NCBI RefSeq assembly: GCF_001311135.1
Contig: NZ_BBAG01000003.1
Coordinates: 62,001 to 126,000, forward strand
Reading direction: 5' to 3'
DNA: 64,000 nt
Source of the DNA: Secundilactobacillus paracollinoides DSM 15502 = JCM 11969
GTDB taxonomy: Bacteria; Bacillota; Bacilli; Lactobacillales; Lactobacillaceae
In this document: in pieces, positions 41,732-51,842 of the stretch
How the letters are laid out: every line of letters begins with the position of its first letter
Position numbering within the stretch: position 1 is the stretch's first letter
Program-made: the position numbers and the translations under genes
The notes under the pieces: model-generated
Seen by the model: only the letters and a program-made list of their open reading frames with translations
The model's database searches: none
Told to the model about the DNA's origin: nothing

Positions 41732-42847
41732 TTACTTCGACTCCTTTGCTTCGAATCTTGCAATGTCAGCCTTGATTTGTGGAGTTGGTTCTTCGAACGT
41801 GGTCTTCAACATATCAACAACTGATTGCGTTGGTGTATTTTCAGCTTCCTTCATTGATGCCTTGAAGCTGTCTTTATATTCTTCGACAAGTTTGTCTTCT
41901 TGATCTTGTGACCATAAGCCCTTGTCAGTTAAGACTTTACGCATACGGATCAGTGGATCAGCATCGAACCAAGGTTTTTCTTCTTCCTTAGTCCGATAAC
42001 GACTAGGATCATCACCAGCACTTGAGTGAGCACCGAAACGATAAGTTAAGGTTTCAACTAATGCTGGACCATTGCCTTCAGCGGCAAAGTCACGGGCTGC
42101 TTTGGTAGCTAAGTAAGTCGCCAAAACGTCCATCCCATCAACTTGAACACCTGGAACACCTGAGCCAACACCCTTTTGTGCTAAGGTTTCAGCAGCGTTT
42201 TGCTTCTTCCGTGGAACGGAAATAGCCCAACCGTTGTTTTGAACCATGAACACTGCAGGAGCTTGGAAGGCTGAAGCAAAGTTAATCCCTTCGTAGAAGT
42301 CACCCTGTGAAGTACCACCATCACCGGTATAAACGAAGGATACGGCATCTTTTTCACCGTTCTTCTTAATCCCTAAGGCTGCACCAGCAGCTTCAACATA
42401 TTGTGCACCGATAATGATTTGTGGGAACCAGTTACGCGTATCGCCATAGTCATCACCAACTGCGTTACCCTTTGACCATAAGAAGCCTTGAGCAACTGAA
42501 GCGCCATGCTTAATTAATTGTGGTAAATCACGATAAGCAGGGAACAGGAAGTCTTGATCTTTGAAAGCTGCGATTGAACCCATTTCACTTGCTTCCTCAC
42601 CATAGGTTGGGGCATAGAAGCCTAACCGACCTTGACGAGAGAAGTTCATTGTTTGTTCGTGCAATGCACGCTCCCAAACCATGTCTTTCATGAAATTGAC
42701 GAGTTCGTCATCTGAAAAACTATCGAAAAGTTCCTGATTTACGATCTCACCCTTTTCATTGATAACTTGGAGTGTTTTCTTGTAAGGATCGCTCATCTTG
42801 GCTTTGATTGACGCAAAATCAACTACTTGCCCAGTTTTCTTCGCCAT
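41732..42847 (-). CDS. pdhA: Pyruvate dehydrogenase E1 alpha subunit
   Basis: 371 residues from ATG 42847 (AAAGGAAAG 8 bases upstream); a GTG 9 bases earlier is less likely. The thiamine diphosphate motif GDGGTSQGDFYEGINFASAFQAPAVFMVQNN is intact, as are the phosphorylation-loop-like YRFGAHSSAGDDPSRYR residues. First gene of the complex operon. A complete PDH complex suggests respiratory or acetate-forming capability from pyruvate. Confidence 0.96.
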   Translation of the reverse strand: MAKKTGQVVDFASIKAKMSDPYKKTLQVINEKGEIVNQELFDSFSDDELVNFMKDMVWERALHEQTMNFSRQGRLGFYAPTYGEEASEMGSIAAFKDQDFLFPAYRDLPQLIKHGASVAQGFLWSKGNAVGDDYGDTRNWFPQIIIGAQYVEAAGAALGIKKNGEKDAVSFVYTGDGGTSQGDFYEGINFASAFQAPAVFMVQNNGWAISVPRKKQNAAETLAQKGVGSGVPGVQVDGMDVLATYLATKAARDFAAEGNGPALVETLTYRFGAHSSAGDDPSRYRTKEEEKPWFDADPLIRMRKVLTDKGLWSQDQEDKLVEEYKDSFKASMKEAENTPTQSVVDMLKTTFEEPTPQIKADIARFEAKESK

Positions 42848-42941
42848 AACTAACACTTTCCTTTCCGTTTGTACGCATTCAATCTATTCGGCCTTTCCAA
42901 ACCGAGAAACGATTGTTTGCTTTCTCAACTACACTCTTAAA

Positions 42942-42955
42942 TTAACACGCTTTCA
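42942..42955. promoter_or_regulatory. Weak cre-like site upstream of pdhA
   Basis: TTAACACGCTTTCA; the reverse strand reads TGAAAGCGTGTTAA, close to the CcpA consensus with two mismatches. Tentative. Confidence 0.3.
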
Positions 42956-43091
42956 CAGTTCACGCAAGCCCTTTCATTACTTTTATATCGCAAAAGTCAC
43001 CGTTTTGCCGTAACGGCGGGGAATCCCGTTTTCAGAAAAAACATTGTTATTTTCTTCACATTTTTAATGGTTTCATTCTTTCTCATTTTTA

Positions 43092-43100
43092 TGCTAAAAT
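43092..43100 (+). promoter_or_regulatory. Extended -10 promoter of def
   Basis: TGCTAAAAT is an extended -10 (TGnTAAAAT), 47 bases before the TTG start. A clear -35 is not visible, which is acceptable for this promoter class. Confidence 0.55.
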
Positions 43101-43147
43101 TAACTATTAAGTGAGTTCCATTTTTATTGGTATGCGGAGGTAATTTT

Positions 43148-43708
43148 TTGATTTTAATGAAAGATATTACGCGTGACGGCAATCCCGTTTTACGCAAAGA
43201 AGCTGCTAAGGTCACCTTCCCCCTCTCAGAGGAAGATCAAAAGTTAGCTGCTGACATGATGGAATACCTGGAAGTGAGCCAGGATCCAGAGTTATGTAAG
43301 AAGTACGGCCTGCGCGCTGGTGTTGGTCTAGCAGCACCCCAGGTCGGTGTTTCAGAAATGATGGCCGCGGTACTGGTTCCCGCTGAAGAGGAAGGTGGCG
43401 AGTCACCCTTTAAGCAAGTCATCATTAATCCAGTGATCATTAGCCACTCCGTTCAGGCCGGAGCATTAACGGAGGGCGAAGGCTGCCTTTCAGTCGATAC
43501 GGAAGTCCCAGGCTACGTCCCACGCCACGACCGAATCACGTTGCGTTACCAGGATCTGCAAGGCGAACAACACAAGGTACGGCTGAAGAACTACCCAGCA
43601 ATTGTGTGCCAACACGAGATCGACCACCTGCATGGTGTTTTGTTCTATGATCACATCAATAAGGATGCACCGTTTGAGATCGATGAGGATACGGTGATGT
43701 TTGATTAG
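43148..43708 (+). CDS. def: Peptide deformylase (TTG start)
   Basis: 186 residues. The RBS GGAGGT (43136-43141) is 6 bases before TTG 43148 and 15 bases before ATG 43157, so TTG is preferred. The three metal/catalytic motifs are intact: [25 protein letters not shown] and [14 protein letters not shown]. It removes the formyl group from nascent proteins using Fe2+. Type II deformylase by length. The TAG stop is followed within a few bases by a palindromic element. Confidence 0.95.
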   Translation: MILMKDITRDGNPVLRKEAAKVTFPLSEEDQKLAADMMEYLEVSQDPELCKKYGLRAGVGLAAPQVGVSEMMAAVLVPAEEEGGESPFKQVIINPVIISHSVQAGALTEGEGCLSVDTEVPGYVPRHDRITLRYQDLQGEQHKVRLKNYPAIVCQHEIDHLHGVLFYDHINKDAPFEIDEDTVMFD

Positions 43709-43840
43709 AGGCAGAGCGTGGAACAAGGCGTTTAGAGGCGGAGCATAAGGTAACTCTGGCAGAAAATCCCGGGTTTGGATTTTGTGTCAGAGTTGCCTTA
43801 TGCAGTAGCCCTCTGCCTTGTGGAACGCGTTTCCACTATG
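43709..43840 (+). repeat. Stop-codon palindromic element
   Basis: After TAG the sequence AGGCAGAGCGTGGAACAAGGCG opens the element. The inner stem GCATAAGGTAACTCTGGCA.AAAATCC pairs with GGATTTTGTGTCAGAGTTGCCTTATGC around loop CGGGTTT. It closes CTCTGCCTTGTGGAACGCGTTTCC, so GTGGAAC occurs at both ends. Confidence 0.88.
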
Positions 43841-43918
43841 AGGACAAGAAAGTACACTATCTAGCTACTTTCAACCAACCACTGAAACCCATTTCAAACA
43901 CCAAAAAATGAAAAGCAA

Positions 43919-43959
43919 CAAAAAGACACCATCCACTAACAATCCAGGATGATGTCTTT
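43919..43959. terminator. Bidirectional terminator between def and the membrane protein gene
   Basis: AAAAGACACCATCC pairs with GGATGATGTCTTTT with one mismatch; A-run before and T-run after. Confidence 0.8.
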
Positions 43960-43997
43960 TAATTTATCCAGAAACCAAAGCAAGACCACGCAATCCA

Positions 43998-44510
43998 CTA
44001 CTCAGCCCGATCCCCCTTCTCCGGATGTTCAAGCCGGTGCAGATCCTGCAAATACTCCACAGTTGCCTCATTGACCAAATAAGCGATACTCATATGAATT
44101 CGCGTCTCATGGCGCCAAATATCGGTAATGAAAAATGCGGACTGTTGCGCGCCGTCAGCTGACGCAATTTTATAATCTTCAGTAAACTCGGCTAAAATAT
44201 GATTGAGGCGCTGCCGTAAAATGGGCAGCTGGTCATCGGTCACGTGATCCAGCTTGATCACGTATTCAAACGCCATGACACCCCGGCCCCAGCCGTCAGG
44301 ATTAATGGTCGATTTCACAAATTCTGCCGGTTCACTAATAAACCGATCATCAACCAACCGCTGTAATGACGCCTTAACAGCAACGTTCGTCTGGTTCAAA
44401 GCTGCTTCTTGTGCATTTTGTGTCGTGCGCCGGACAATCAGCCGGTGAACGAGCATGTACACGATGAAAGCAACGATCACCGCGATTACGATTGTAAGCG
44501 TAACCCCCAT
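43998..44510 (-). CDS. Membrane-anchored protein of unknown function
   Basis: 170 residues from ATG 44510 (RBS GGAGGTG). One strong N-terminal membrane helix (VTLTIVIAVIVAFIVYMLVHRLIV) followed by a soluble helical domain of about 130 residues with charged C-terminus. Topology suggests the soluble part faces the cytoplasm, because the Arg-rich stretch follows the helix. No domain recognised. Confidence 0.7.
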   Translation of the reverse strand: MGVTLTIVIAVIVAFIVYMLVHRLIVRRTTQNAQEAALNQTNVAVKASLQRLVDDRFISEPAEFVKSTINPDGWGRGVMAFEYVIKLDHVTDDQLPILRQRLNHILAEFTEDYKIASADGAQQSAFFITDIWRHETRIHMSIAYLVNEATVEYLQDLHRLEHPEKGDRAE

Positions 44511-44572
44511 TTTCAACACCTCCGTTTTCGTTTTCTTCTATAATATCACTTATGACGTGGATTATAACCTAC

Positions 44573-44601
44573 TATACAAAATGACATGGGTATGCTAATA
44601 T
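44573..44601 (+). promoter_or_regulatory. Promoter of rpoY-rnjA
   Basis: TATACA (44573-44578), 17 bp, TAATAT (44596-44601) with an extended TG at 44593-44594. Leader of about 110 bases to the rpoY start. Confidence 0.6.
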
Positions 44602-44711
44602 TTAACCAACTGTTGTTTCATAAACAACTAAGACGTTCGGTACAAATAGTTTAGAAAATGAGGTGCCCTGTTTCAGGGTGCTGATTATGAAAGGATGTTT
44701 AATAACCCACT

Positions 44712-44930
44712 ATGATTTTTAAAGTCTATTACCAAGAAGATAATGTTCGTAACCCGAAGCGTGAGGACACTAAGTCCTTATTTATCGAGGCGGACACCGA
44801 AGTTGAGGCCCGGGCAGAGGTTGCCGCAAACACCGACCACAACATCGAATTCATCGAACCGCTTGAGGGTAAGTTCCTTGAATATGAAAAAGAAAACCCG
44901 GACTTTTCGTTGACGGAGTTTAGTAAATGA
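44712..44930 (+). CDS. rpoY: RNA polymerase epsilon subunit RpoY
   Basis: 72 residues, [20 protein letters not shown], matching the small Firmicute RNAP subunit (formerly YkzG). It binds the polymerase core. RBS AAAGGATG lies about 15 bases upstream. The stop overlaps the rnjA start (ATGA), the standard rpoY-rnjA operon. Confidence 0.93.
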   Translation: MIFKVYYQEDNVRNPKREDTKSLFIEADTEVEARAEVAANTDHNIEFIEPLEGKFLEYEKENPDFSLTEFSK

Positions 44931-46603
44931 AAAAACTGAACGTCAAAAATAACGAAACTGCAATTTTTGGCGTTGGTGGTTTAGGTGAAATTGGTAAGAA
45001 CACGTACGGTATTCAGTTCCAGGATGAAATTATCCTGATTGATGCCGGGATCAAGTTCCCAGAAGATGACCTCTTAGGAATTGACTATGTCATTCCTGAC
45101 TACCATTATCTGGTCGCCAACCAGCAAAAAATTAAGGCACTCGTCATCACCCACGGTCACGAAGACCATATTGGTGGTGTTCCTTACCTGTTAAAGGACC
45201 TCAACGTTCCGATCTATGCTGGTCCCCTAGCCCTAGCGCTCATTAAAAACAAACTGGAAGAACATGGCCTCTTGCTCCAAGCTGAACTCCACGAGATCGA
45301 TGATGATACCGTGCTGAAGTTCCGAAAAACAAGTGTGTCGTTCTTCCGGACCACCCACTCAATCCCAGATACAATGGGAGTTGCAGTCCACACTCCGTCC
45401 GGCGTGATCGTGGAAACGGGTGACTATAAGTTCGATCTCACGCCCGTTACCAACCAGCCGCCTGATCTGCAAAAGATGGCCCGGCTTGGCGAAGAAGGTG
45501 TGCTCTGTTTAATGGCAGACTCCACCAACGCTGAGCGGCCCATCTGGACCAAGTCAGAAAAATGGGTCGGCAAATCAGTTCGTAAGATTTTTGACCAAGT
45601 CGATGGCCGGATTATTTTCGCCACCTTCGCCTCAAATATCTCACGGATCGAAACGGCTTGCGAAACGGCACTTGCGCACGATCGTAAAATTGCCGTGTTT
45701 GGCCGAAGCATGGAAGCCGCAATCGTCAATGGGCGTGAGTTAGGCTATCTGAATATTCCAGACGATGCCCTTGTGGATGCCAACGATTTAAAGTCGTTGC
45801 CTGCAAACAAGACGCTGATCCTGTGTACCGGTTCTCAGGGTGAACCAATGGCCGCCCTGTCTCGAATTGCGAACGGGACCCACCGGCAAATTGCGATTCA
45901 ACCTGGTGACACCGTGGTCTTCTCAAGTAACCCAATTCCTGGGAATACTGTGAGTGTTAACCACGTGATCAACGAGTTGGAAGAAGCCGGTGCCAACGTG
46001 ATTCACGGTAAGGTCAACAACATTCATACCTCTGGTCATGGTGGCCAAGAGGAACAAAAACTCATGTTACGGCTCATGAAGCCCAAGTTCTTCATGCCAA
46101 TTCACGGGGAGTACCGGATGTTGAAGATCCATACCGAACTTGCCGAACAATGCGGCGTGCCGCTTGACCACAGCTACATCATGGAAAATGGTGATGTGCT
46201 CGCGTTGACCAAGGACACCGCTCGAATTGCCGGTCACTTCACTGCTGGTGATGTTTACATTGATGGCAGCGGCATCGGTGATATTGGCAACGTGGTCTTA
46301 CGTGACCGCCAACTGTTGTCAGAAGAGGGCTTAGTTGTGGTTGTTGCCACGATCAGTCTTAAGGATAAGATGATTCAGGCTGGCCCTGACATCCTGTCTC
46401 GCGGGTTTGTGTACATGCGCGAATCCGGTGAATTACTCAATGAAGGACGACGGCTTGTGTTCTCAACAATTCGCCGCGCAATGCGTTCTAAGAAAGCCAC
46501 TGAGGCTTCGATTCGAAACGCGATCATTGATGATTTACAAAACTTCCTATTTGAAAAAACTGAACGTCATCCAATGATTCTGCCAATGCTGATCATGGAT
46601 TAA
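44927..46603 (+). CDS. rnjA: Ribonuclease J1
   Basis: 558 residues, intact. 5'-3' exonuclease/endonuclease central to mRNA decay and rRNA maturation. Metal motif [10 protein letters not shown] intact, further [27 protein letters not shown] and [10 protein letters not shown]. Length and motifs separate it from the J2 copy at 21.2-23.0 kb. Confidence 0.97.
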   Translation: MKKLNVKNNETAIFGVGGLGEIGKNTYGIQFQDEIILIDAGIKFPEDDLLGIDYVIPDYHYLVANQQKIKALVITHGHEDHIGGVPYLLKDLNVPIYAGPLALALIKNKLEEHGLLLQAELHEIDDDTVLKFRKTSVSFFRTTHSIPDTMGVAVHTPSGVIVETGDYKFDLTPVTNQPPDLQKMARLGEEGVLCLMADSTNAERPIWTKSEKWVGKSVRKIFDQVDGRIIFATFASNISRIETACETALAHDRKIAVFGRSMEAAIVNGRELGYLNIPDDALVDANDLKSLPANKTLILCTGSQGEPMAALSRIANGTHRQIAIQPGDTVVFSSNPIPGNTVSVNHVINELEEAGANVIHGKVNNIHTSGHGGQEEQKLMLRLMKPKFFMPIHGEYRMLKIHTELAEQCGVPLDHSYIMENGDVLALTKDTARIAGHFTAGDVYIDGSGIGDIGNVVLRDRQLLSEEGLVVVVATISLKDKMIQAGPDILSRGFVYMRESGELLNEGRRLVFSTIRRAMRSKKATEASIRNAIIDDLQNFLFEKTERHPMILPMLIMD

Positions 46604-46608
46604 TAAAA

Positions 46609-46647
46609 GACACCATCACACTTTTCGGTTGTGATGGTGTCTTTTTT
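46609..46647 (+). terminator. Terminator of rnjA
   Basis: AAGACACCATCACA pairs perfectly with TGTGATGGTGTCTT, followed by T6. Confidence 0.92.
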
Positions 46648-46790
46648 ATGGTTTACTATAGCAGGCACTCATTTAGGAGATCACCTCACTCCTGAAATAA
46701 GTCTAAACTTTTACGGGTTCAATCTAGCCTGGAACTATAAAGTTCGTTATAATTAAAAAGTATGTATTTTGAGAGGATGGTCTTGTTGTC

Positions 46791-47748
46791 GTGTCAGTCA
46801 ATTTTTACGTTATTTTAAATGAATTTGCCGGTGGCGGCAAAGCGAAGAACTTGTGGCCCGAAATTAAAACGGTGCTGCAAGAACGCCAGGTCAGCTACCA
46901 AGTGGCGAAGTCCACCTACCCTGGCCAAGCCACGTTACTGGCACGGCAGTATGCTAAACAGCACCCAGATCTCACGACGGCCACCAATGTCGTTTTAGCT
47001 GTCGGCGGCGATGGCACGTTGCACCAAGTGCTAAATGGACTTGCGAGTGCAAAACTCACGCATCCCATCCCCGTTGCTTACTTACCCGTTGGTAACGGCA
47101 ACGATTTTGCGAAGGGCATTAAGATGGCCACCCGTTGGCGCTCGGCCCTTGACCAGATTCTGGGCTGTAACAGTGCATCATGGCTAAATGTTGGCACCTA
47201 TCGGGACGCAGAAAAAAATACAACTGGGGTATTTACCAACACTGTCGGCATCGGTTTTGACGCCGCTGTCGTGAATGATGCAAATGGCAAGTCACCTAAA
47301 CGGTTGACCAAGCGGCTTCACCTCGGGTGGCTCAGTCGACTATCATCGCTAATCAGCGTCGTTTACAATGAATTGCCATTCCCGTTAACAGTCCATGTGG
47401 GCCAGCACCGTGACATTTATGCCCATGCCTACCTTGTGACTGTTTCGAATCATCCCTATCTTGGCGGTGGCATTAACATTGCTCCAACAGCAGAGGTCAC
47501 TGACCCTAACCTGGATCTAATCGTCATCGAAAAACCGCATTTGCCAAAGTTACTGTTCATTGCACTGATGCTGCGTCTGGGAAGACACATGCACTTGAAG
47601 TCAGTTCATCACTACCACGAACAAACTGCACCTCATCGTCCCATCAATTGAGTATGGTCAAGAAGATGGTGAAGAAATGGGTGGGCGCTACTGGGATACC
47701 TATTTTGAGATTGCCCAGTACCCTTTCTGGATTGATACAACAATCTAG
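46791..47748 (+). CDS. Diacylglycerol/lipid kinase family protein (frameshifted near the end)
   Basis: About 318 residues if one extra base near 47625 is removed. GTG start at 46791 behind GAGAGG. The N-terminus NFYVILNEFAGGGKAKNLWPEI and the nucleotide motif AVGGDGTLHQVLNGL with LPVGNGNDFAKG define the DAGK catalytic domain; PYLGGGINIAPTAEVTD follows. The shifted frame continues KLHLIVPSIEYGQEDGEE and closes with QYPFWI, typical of YegS/DgkB-like C-termini. Likely phosphorylates diacylglycerol or a related lipid in phospholipid recycling. Confidence 0.85.
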
Positions 47749-48210
47749 ACTAATAACTTGTATGATACAAAATTAAGCAGTAACAGTTTTTATAATAAGT
47801 TTGATCAAAAGATAATTGCATGATGCAATTAGCATTTTTTCGTGGTTAACATGTCCATTTTCCCGATATCACCTAGTTACTAATATTAAATCAGGCGCCG
47901 TGCTCATCTTTTTATTAAGTCGACAACTGAGATAAGGACTTCACATTCTAACGAACATCATTCCCCATAATCATGCCAGCCTAATTGTCACCAGTGCCAA
48001 CTTAATTTGCGTACCTGGAATAACGTAAGCGGGTTCTTCTTAGGGTTGGGCGACAGACAGCCCATGATTGTGATTTCTGGGCGCCTACTGTGTCATTTTA
48101 GACTCACACCACAATTCACATTTAAATGCGTCTCTGTGCAATTTTGCCCACAAAAAAACTGGCCCCTATTCTCCCACAGAAAACAGGTTACCAGTTATTA
48201 ACACGCACGA
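47749..48210. other. Intergenic region with a perfect palindrome
   Basis: About 460 bases without a supported gene. AATTGCATGATGCAATT (47812-47828) is a perfect inverted repeat, followed by a T6 tract, so it could be a weak terminator of the lipid kinase gene or a protein-binding site. The rest is of ordinary composition. Confidence 0.5.
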
Positions 48211-48417
48211 TCAATCTTCCGATGCGTCCATAGCTTCAAGGATCGCACTTAATTCTGAACACTGCTCAGATAAGGCTGCCATCTGCTGACCGTATTTCGG
48301 TTCAATCGTTATTGTGTCGGTACAGGCCTCCACGTGATGCGCTTCATCACGCTTGAGGTCATCTAATTCACGATTCTTTTGTTGGTATTCTTCGATAATT
48401 TCTGAACGATTACTCAT
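48211..48417 (-). CDS. Small coiled-coil-like protein of unknown function
   Basis: 68 residues. ATG 48417 with AAAGGGG upstream. The sequence MSNRSEIIEEYQQKNRELDD and the C-terminal ALSEQCSELSAILEAMDASED suggest two amphipathic helices; strongly acidic. No membrane segment. I do not recognise the family; RBS quality and codon use support it. Confidence 0.65.
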   Translation of the reverse strand: MSNRSEIIEEYQQKNRELDDLKRDEAHHVEACTDTITIEPKYGQQMAALSEQCSELSAILEAMDASED

Positions 48418-48519
48418 CAGATTACACCCCTTTAACTAGCATAATAATCTAAGCAACTTAAGCGACTCAGAAACTATAACACCAAACAATCAAAATGTGA
48501 ACACTTATTTCAAAATAAA

Positions 48520-49533
48520 TTAGCTATTCACAGTACCAGCAAAACTTGGCATGAAGTATGAACTGATCGTCTGAATCTGAACATTTTCACCAGGTTCTGG
48601 TGCGGCAACGTATTCGCTGTTACCAATGTAAATGGCAACGTGATAGGTTGCACCGGCACTCCCCCGGAATAAGAGATCGCCCACTTGAGCCTTGCTGACT
48701 GAGTGTTTTGAAACCATTGCTTCTTGGGAAACCGTGTTATGTGGTAATGAAATGCCCGCAGCGTGTTGGTAAACGTAGCTGGTTAATCCAGAGCAATCCA
48801 TCCCCTTTAAGGAAGCACCGCCCCAAACATATGGGATCTTTTCACTCGCAAGTTTAACGGCATAGCTGGCAACTGAAGCCGTCGATGCAGAAGGAACAGC
48901 ATCAGCTTTATCGGTTGTTGCGGCCTTCTTTGTCGTTGTCGTCGTGGCTGCTTTTTTAGTCGTCGTTGCGGCGGCCGTCGTGGTCTTGCTTGTGGTGGTC
49001 TTGCTTGTGGTTGCCTTCTTTGCAGTAGTGGTTACTGTGCTAGTGCTTGTTTTAGCCGCACTGGCAGAGATGACCAACTTTGGCCCGTGGCAATTGAGTC
49101 ACTCTTTAAGTTATTCCATTTTTGAATTTGGCTTACGGTCACGCCGTACTTTGAGCTAATTGCCCACAGCGTGTCGCCAGACTTAACAGTGTATGTAGTC
49201 TTTGAAGTCGTGGCTTTAGTCGTCGACGTTGATGCTAACTTCGTTGTCGTTGCTGCCGCAGCATTAGCCTTAGTTGTTGTTTTTGTGGTGGTCTTCGTTG
49301 TCCCTGGCAACGTGATCTTTTGACCCGCAAAATTTGATCCTTTGTGATATGATTGGTCTTCTCTAAAGCACTGGCAGAAACATCGTACTTACTGGCCAGA
49401 GCTGAAACTGTATCTCCCGACTTAACAGTGATAGTTTTGGCGCTGGCAGATTGAAATGACCCGGCAATCATAAAGCCGCTGCGCCAATAACACCCGCTGT
49501 CAGTACCTTTACAGATGAATATTGTTTTCCCAA
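48520..49533 (-). CDS. Secreted LysM-NlpC/P60 peptidoglycan hydrolase (three frameshifts)
   Basis: About 338 residues after repair. TTG start at 49533 preceded by AGGAGGGG; signal peptide [29 protein letters not shown]. Then LysM 1 ([20 protein letters not shown]), a Thr/Lys/Ala linker, LysM 2 ([20 protein letters not shown]), a second Thr/Lys-rich low-complexity linker of about 60 residues, and an NlpC/P60 domain with catalytic Cys in [11 protein letters not shown] and His in YHVAIYIG. It probably cuts gamma-D-Glu-diaminoacid bonds during daughter-cell separation. Breaks near 49471, 49320 and 49082 are each one lost base. Confidence 0.82.
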
Positions 49534-49689
49534 ATCGGATCACCCCTCCTGTTTTGCCATCTTGGCGTATACAAAAGCTCATATTTGATTCAAGTTACAA
49601 GCTTATAGTACCACAGTTTCTAAAATTTACGTTTTAAAGTTTAAGAATTCCTTGCGATTCCTAAGATTCTCTGAACGTATGTTCCACGA

Positions 49690-49734
49690 AAAAGCACGTT
49701 CTGATGGCGTTTCCAACGTCACAGAACGTGCTTT
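49690..49734. terminator. Terminator of the DUF1002 gene
   Basis: AAAAAGCACGTTCTG pairs with CAGAACGTGCTTTTT; 30 bases after the stop of the gene at 49765. Confidence 0.85.
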
Positions 49735-49764
49735 TTGGGTTAATTATTACATCTTTGTTACAGA

Positions 49765-50792
49765 CTAGAACAGATTTGAAAAGAAATTAACGATTGCCTG
49801 CCAAATGCGACTCAGGAAGCCCATAATGCCACTTGTGTCTGCCCGACTAGCAAAATCCTTGAGTTCAGCCATCTTGTTACCTACAGAACTACTCAATGAG
49901 CTGGCCATCGACTTCACGTTTGACACGTAACTGGACGTGCTTGAAACCGGTGCTTTCTGCACTTTGGCTAATGCAATTACTAAGTTGTTGATCACCGTAG
50001 TCGACGTGGATGACTTGATACCACGACTGGCTAACGCCTCGTTCAACATCTGCTGAATATCGGCCTTTGTTGCGTATTCATTGTTATTCTGGCGCTGCTT
50101 AGCAGCTTAGAGGAAACATCTCCAACAGCTGACATGAGCTTACCAGGGTAACTCTTATTATTAGAATTTGAATCAATTGCTGGTTGCGTTGCATCCAGAA
50201 CACTGTTGGCTGCAGATGTGTTCTCAGAGTTCAGCGAGATACCATCTGCTGCCAGTGCCTTATAAACACCCGTCAGCGCCGATTCACCCGAAACGGCCTT
50301 ATCAGCTGTAACGGTAATAATGACGTCCTTAACCCCAGCCATTGTAGCGACCATGGCATACTGTTGGGAGGTCACCTCAGTAATGTTATCCTTGCCGTCA
50401 AAGTCCGCAATGTTCACTTTAACGCCTGAACCGGGATCAGCTGGCGCTAGCGATACAGAACTGATCATGCTGGCATCCGTCGTTCCTGCTGAATTGATGT
50501 ATGTTGCATAATCCGATCCCGTCACTGTTAGTGCCTCATAGTTTGACTGCACACCCAGTGCCTTCGCAACGGCATCCTTGTCCTCAGAAGCAAGCCCGCT
50601 GCCATAAACCACATACGATTTGGACAGCGCCTTCGTTTGCACCGCGCTGCTTGAATCAGCACTATCACTGCTGCCCGCCGTCGCACTAGACGTGGTGCCA
50701 GTGGTCGTATCCGCGTGACTCAATGCACTACCTGTTCCTAAAGTTAGCAATAACACCGCAGCTAAGAGTCCTAACCGAATTGTTATTTTCAT
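49765..50792 (-). CDS. Secreted DUF1002 family protein (frameshifted)
   Basis: About 342 residues after repair. Signal peptide (MKITIRLGLLAAVLLLTLGT..ALSHADT), a Ser/Thr linker, then SYVVYGSGLASEDKDAVAKALGV, the hallmark start of DUF1002 proteins, whose function is unknown. One base is lost near 50105; the repaired stretch reads AKQRQNNNEYATKADIQQML. The C-terminus is helical with a final hydrophobic IWQAIVNFFSNLF that could sit on or in the membrane. Confidence 0.75.
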
Positions 50793-51037
50793 GATTGTTA
50801 TTCACCTGACTGTGATCAAACCGCCTCACAGATCAGGTGAGTCTCCTTTCCTTTACCGCAAGATCTGCTGAATCCCAAGTAAAGACTGGGCTCAGCTGCG
50901 GCAGCTCATAAAAAGTAACTCAGAAAAACTGGCTGATCCGCCCATGGTCAGGTCATAGCACACAGCAAAACAGCAAATAGCATATATGCTACCCAGACCC
51001 TGGAAGTTCAACTATCATCAGTGTAGCATGCCAACAA

Positions 51038-51066
51038 AAAGTCGCATAAACTTGCGACTTTTTTAT
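51038..51066 (-). terminator. Terminator of the muropeptide gene cluster
   Basis: AAAAAGTCGCA pairs with TGCGACTTTTT; 18 bases after the serine hydrolase stop. Confidence 0.85.
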
Positions 51067-51083
51067 AAAAATTTATACGCCTG

Positions 51084-51842
51084 TTAAAGATTACTTAAGA
51101 GTGTCTGGGCAATGCACTGGCCAACGCGCTGGTGCAGCAGAATAGCCTGCGACCGGTCGGCGATGTCTGCAGTGAGCAGTGCCACGTCATAGTAATCCGT
51201 CCCAATGAAAAACCGGGCAACGTCGTGATCAACGGCTGGCCCTTCACCGGTTTTATTGAGGACTGTGATCGGTGTCTCAAGCTCATCAATTGTCGCTGGT
51301 AATTTATAGCGAAACTGCTGATGCGCGAACCACGCCTGTGTTTCAGGGTAATCGGTCAGCGCAGTGCGAAACAATTGCCATGCATCTTGAGCTGTAGTGA
51401 CATTATCAAGCCCCTTTTTCACAGATTTTGTATCCATTAAATAACGCTGTAATTTGGTGTTGACGTCACCGTGATCAATCAGCCACTCATTAATAGCTGT
51501 CATCGATGATCGGGCAAGCATCAAATTAGCTGCATAGTTATCAGAAACCGCCAGCATCAGCTCCAACACCGTTTTAAGCGGCAGGTGCGTCACACTGGGC
51601 ATTAATTGCAGCACACCAGCACCGCCAACCACCGGCGTCGTGTCAAGCGCAATAGGGGCTTCCAAGTCGGGATGTTGGCTAAGTGTCTGATTTAAAATGG
51701 CTAATTTAATCAACGACGCAGCCGGAAACACCTGGTTTGCTTGCCAAGAGAGGATAATCTGGTCACCGTGGCTGACAACCAACCCGACCTGATGCGCCGC
51801 AAACGGCGTGACGAGTTCTCGTAACTGGTCAGCTAAACTCAT
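51084..51842 (-). CDS. Beta-lactamase class A-like serine hydrolase
   Basis: 252 residues from ATG 51842, overlapping the stop of the NlpC/P60 gene. SLIK (SxxK), SDN and KTG boxes of the penicillin-binding/class A fold are all present (PAASLIKLAIL; AVSDNYAANLML; LNKTGEG). There is no signal peptide, which is unusual for true beta-lactamases, so a cytoplasmic peptidase/esterase working on muropeptides or related amides is more likely. The Glu166-type omega loop was not identifiable. Confidence 0.78.
   Translation of the reverse strand: MSLADQLRELVTPFAAHQVGLVVSHGDQIILSWQANQVFPAASLIKLAILNQTLSQHPDLEAPIALDTTPVVGGAGVLQLMPSVTHLPLKTVLELMLAVSDNYAANLMLARSSMTAINEWLIDHGDVNTKLQRYLMDTKSVKKGLDNVTTAQDAWQLFRTALTDYPETQAWFAHQQFRYKLPATIDELETPITVLNKTGEGPAVDHDVARFFIGTDYYDVALLTADIADRSQAILLHQRVGQCIAQTLLSNL

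Noticed and set aside
48007-48201. 64-residue rightward open frame
   Set aside because: No ribosome binding site and no recognisable protein features.
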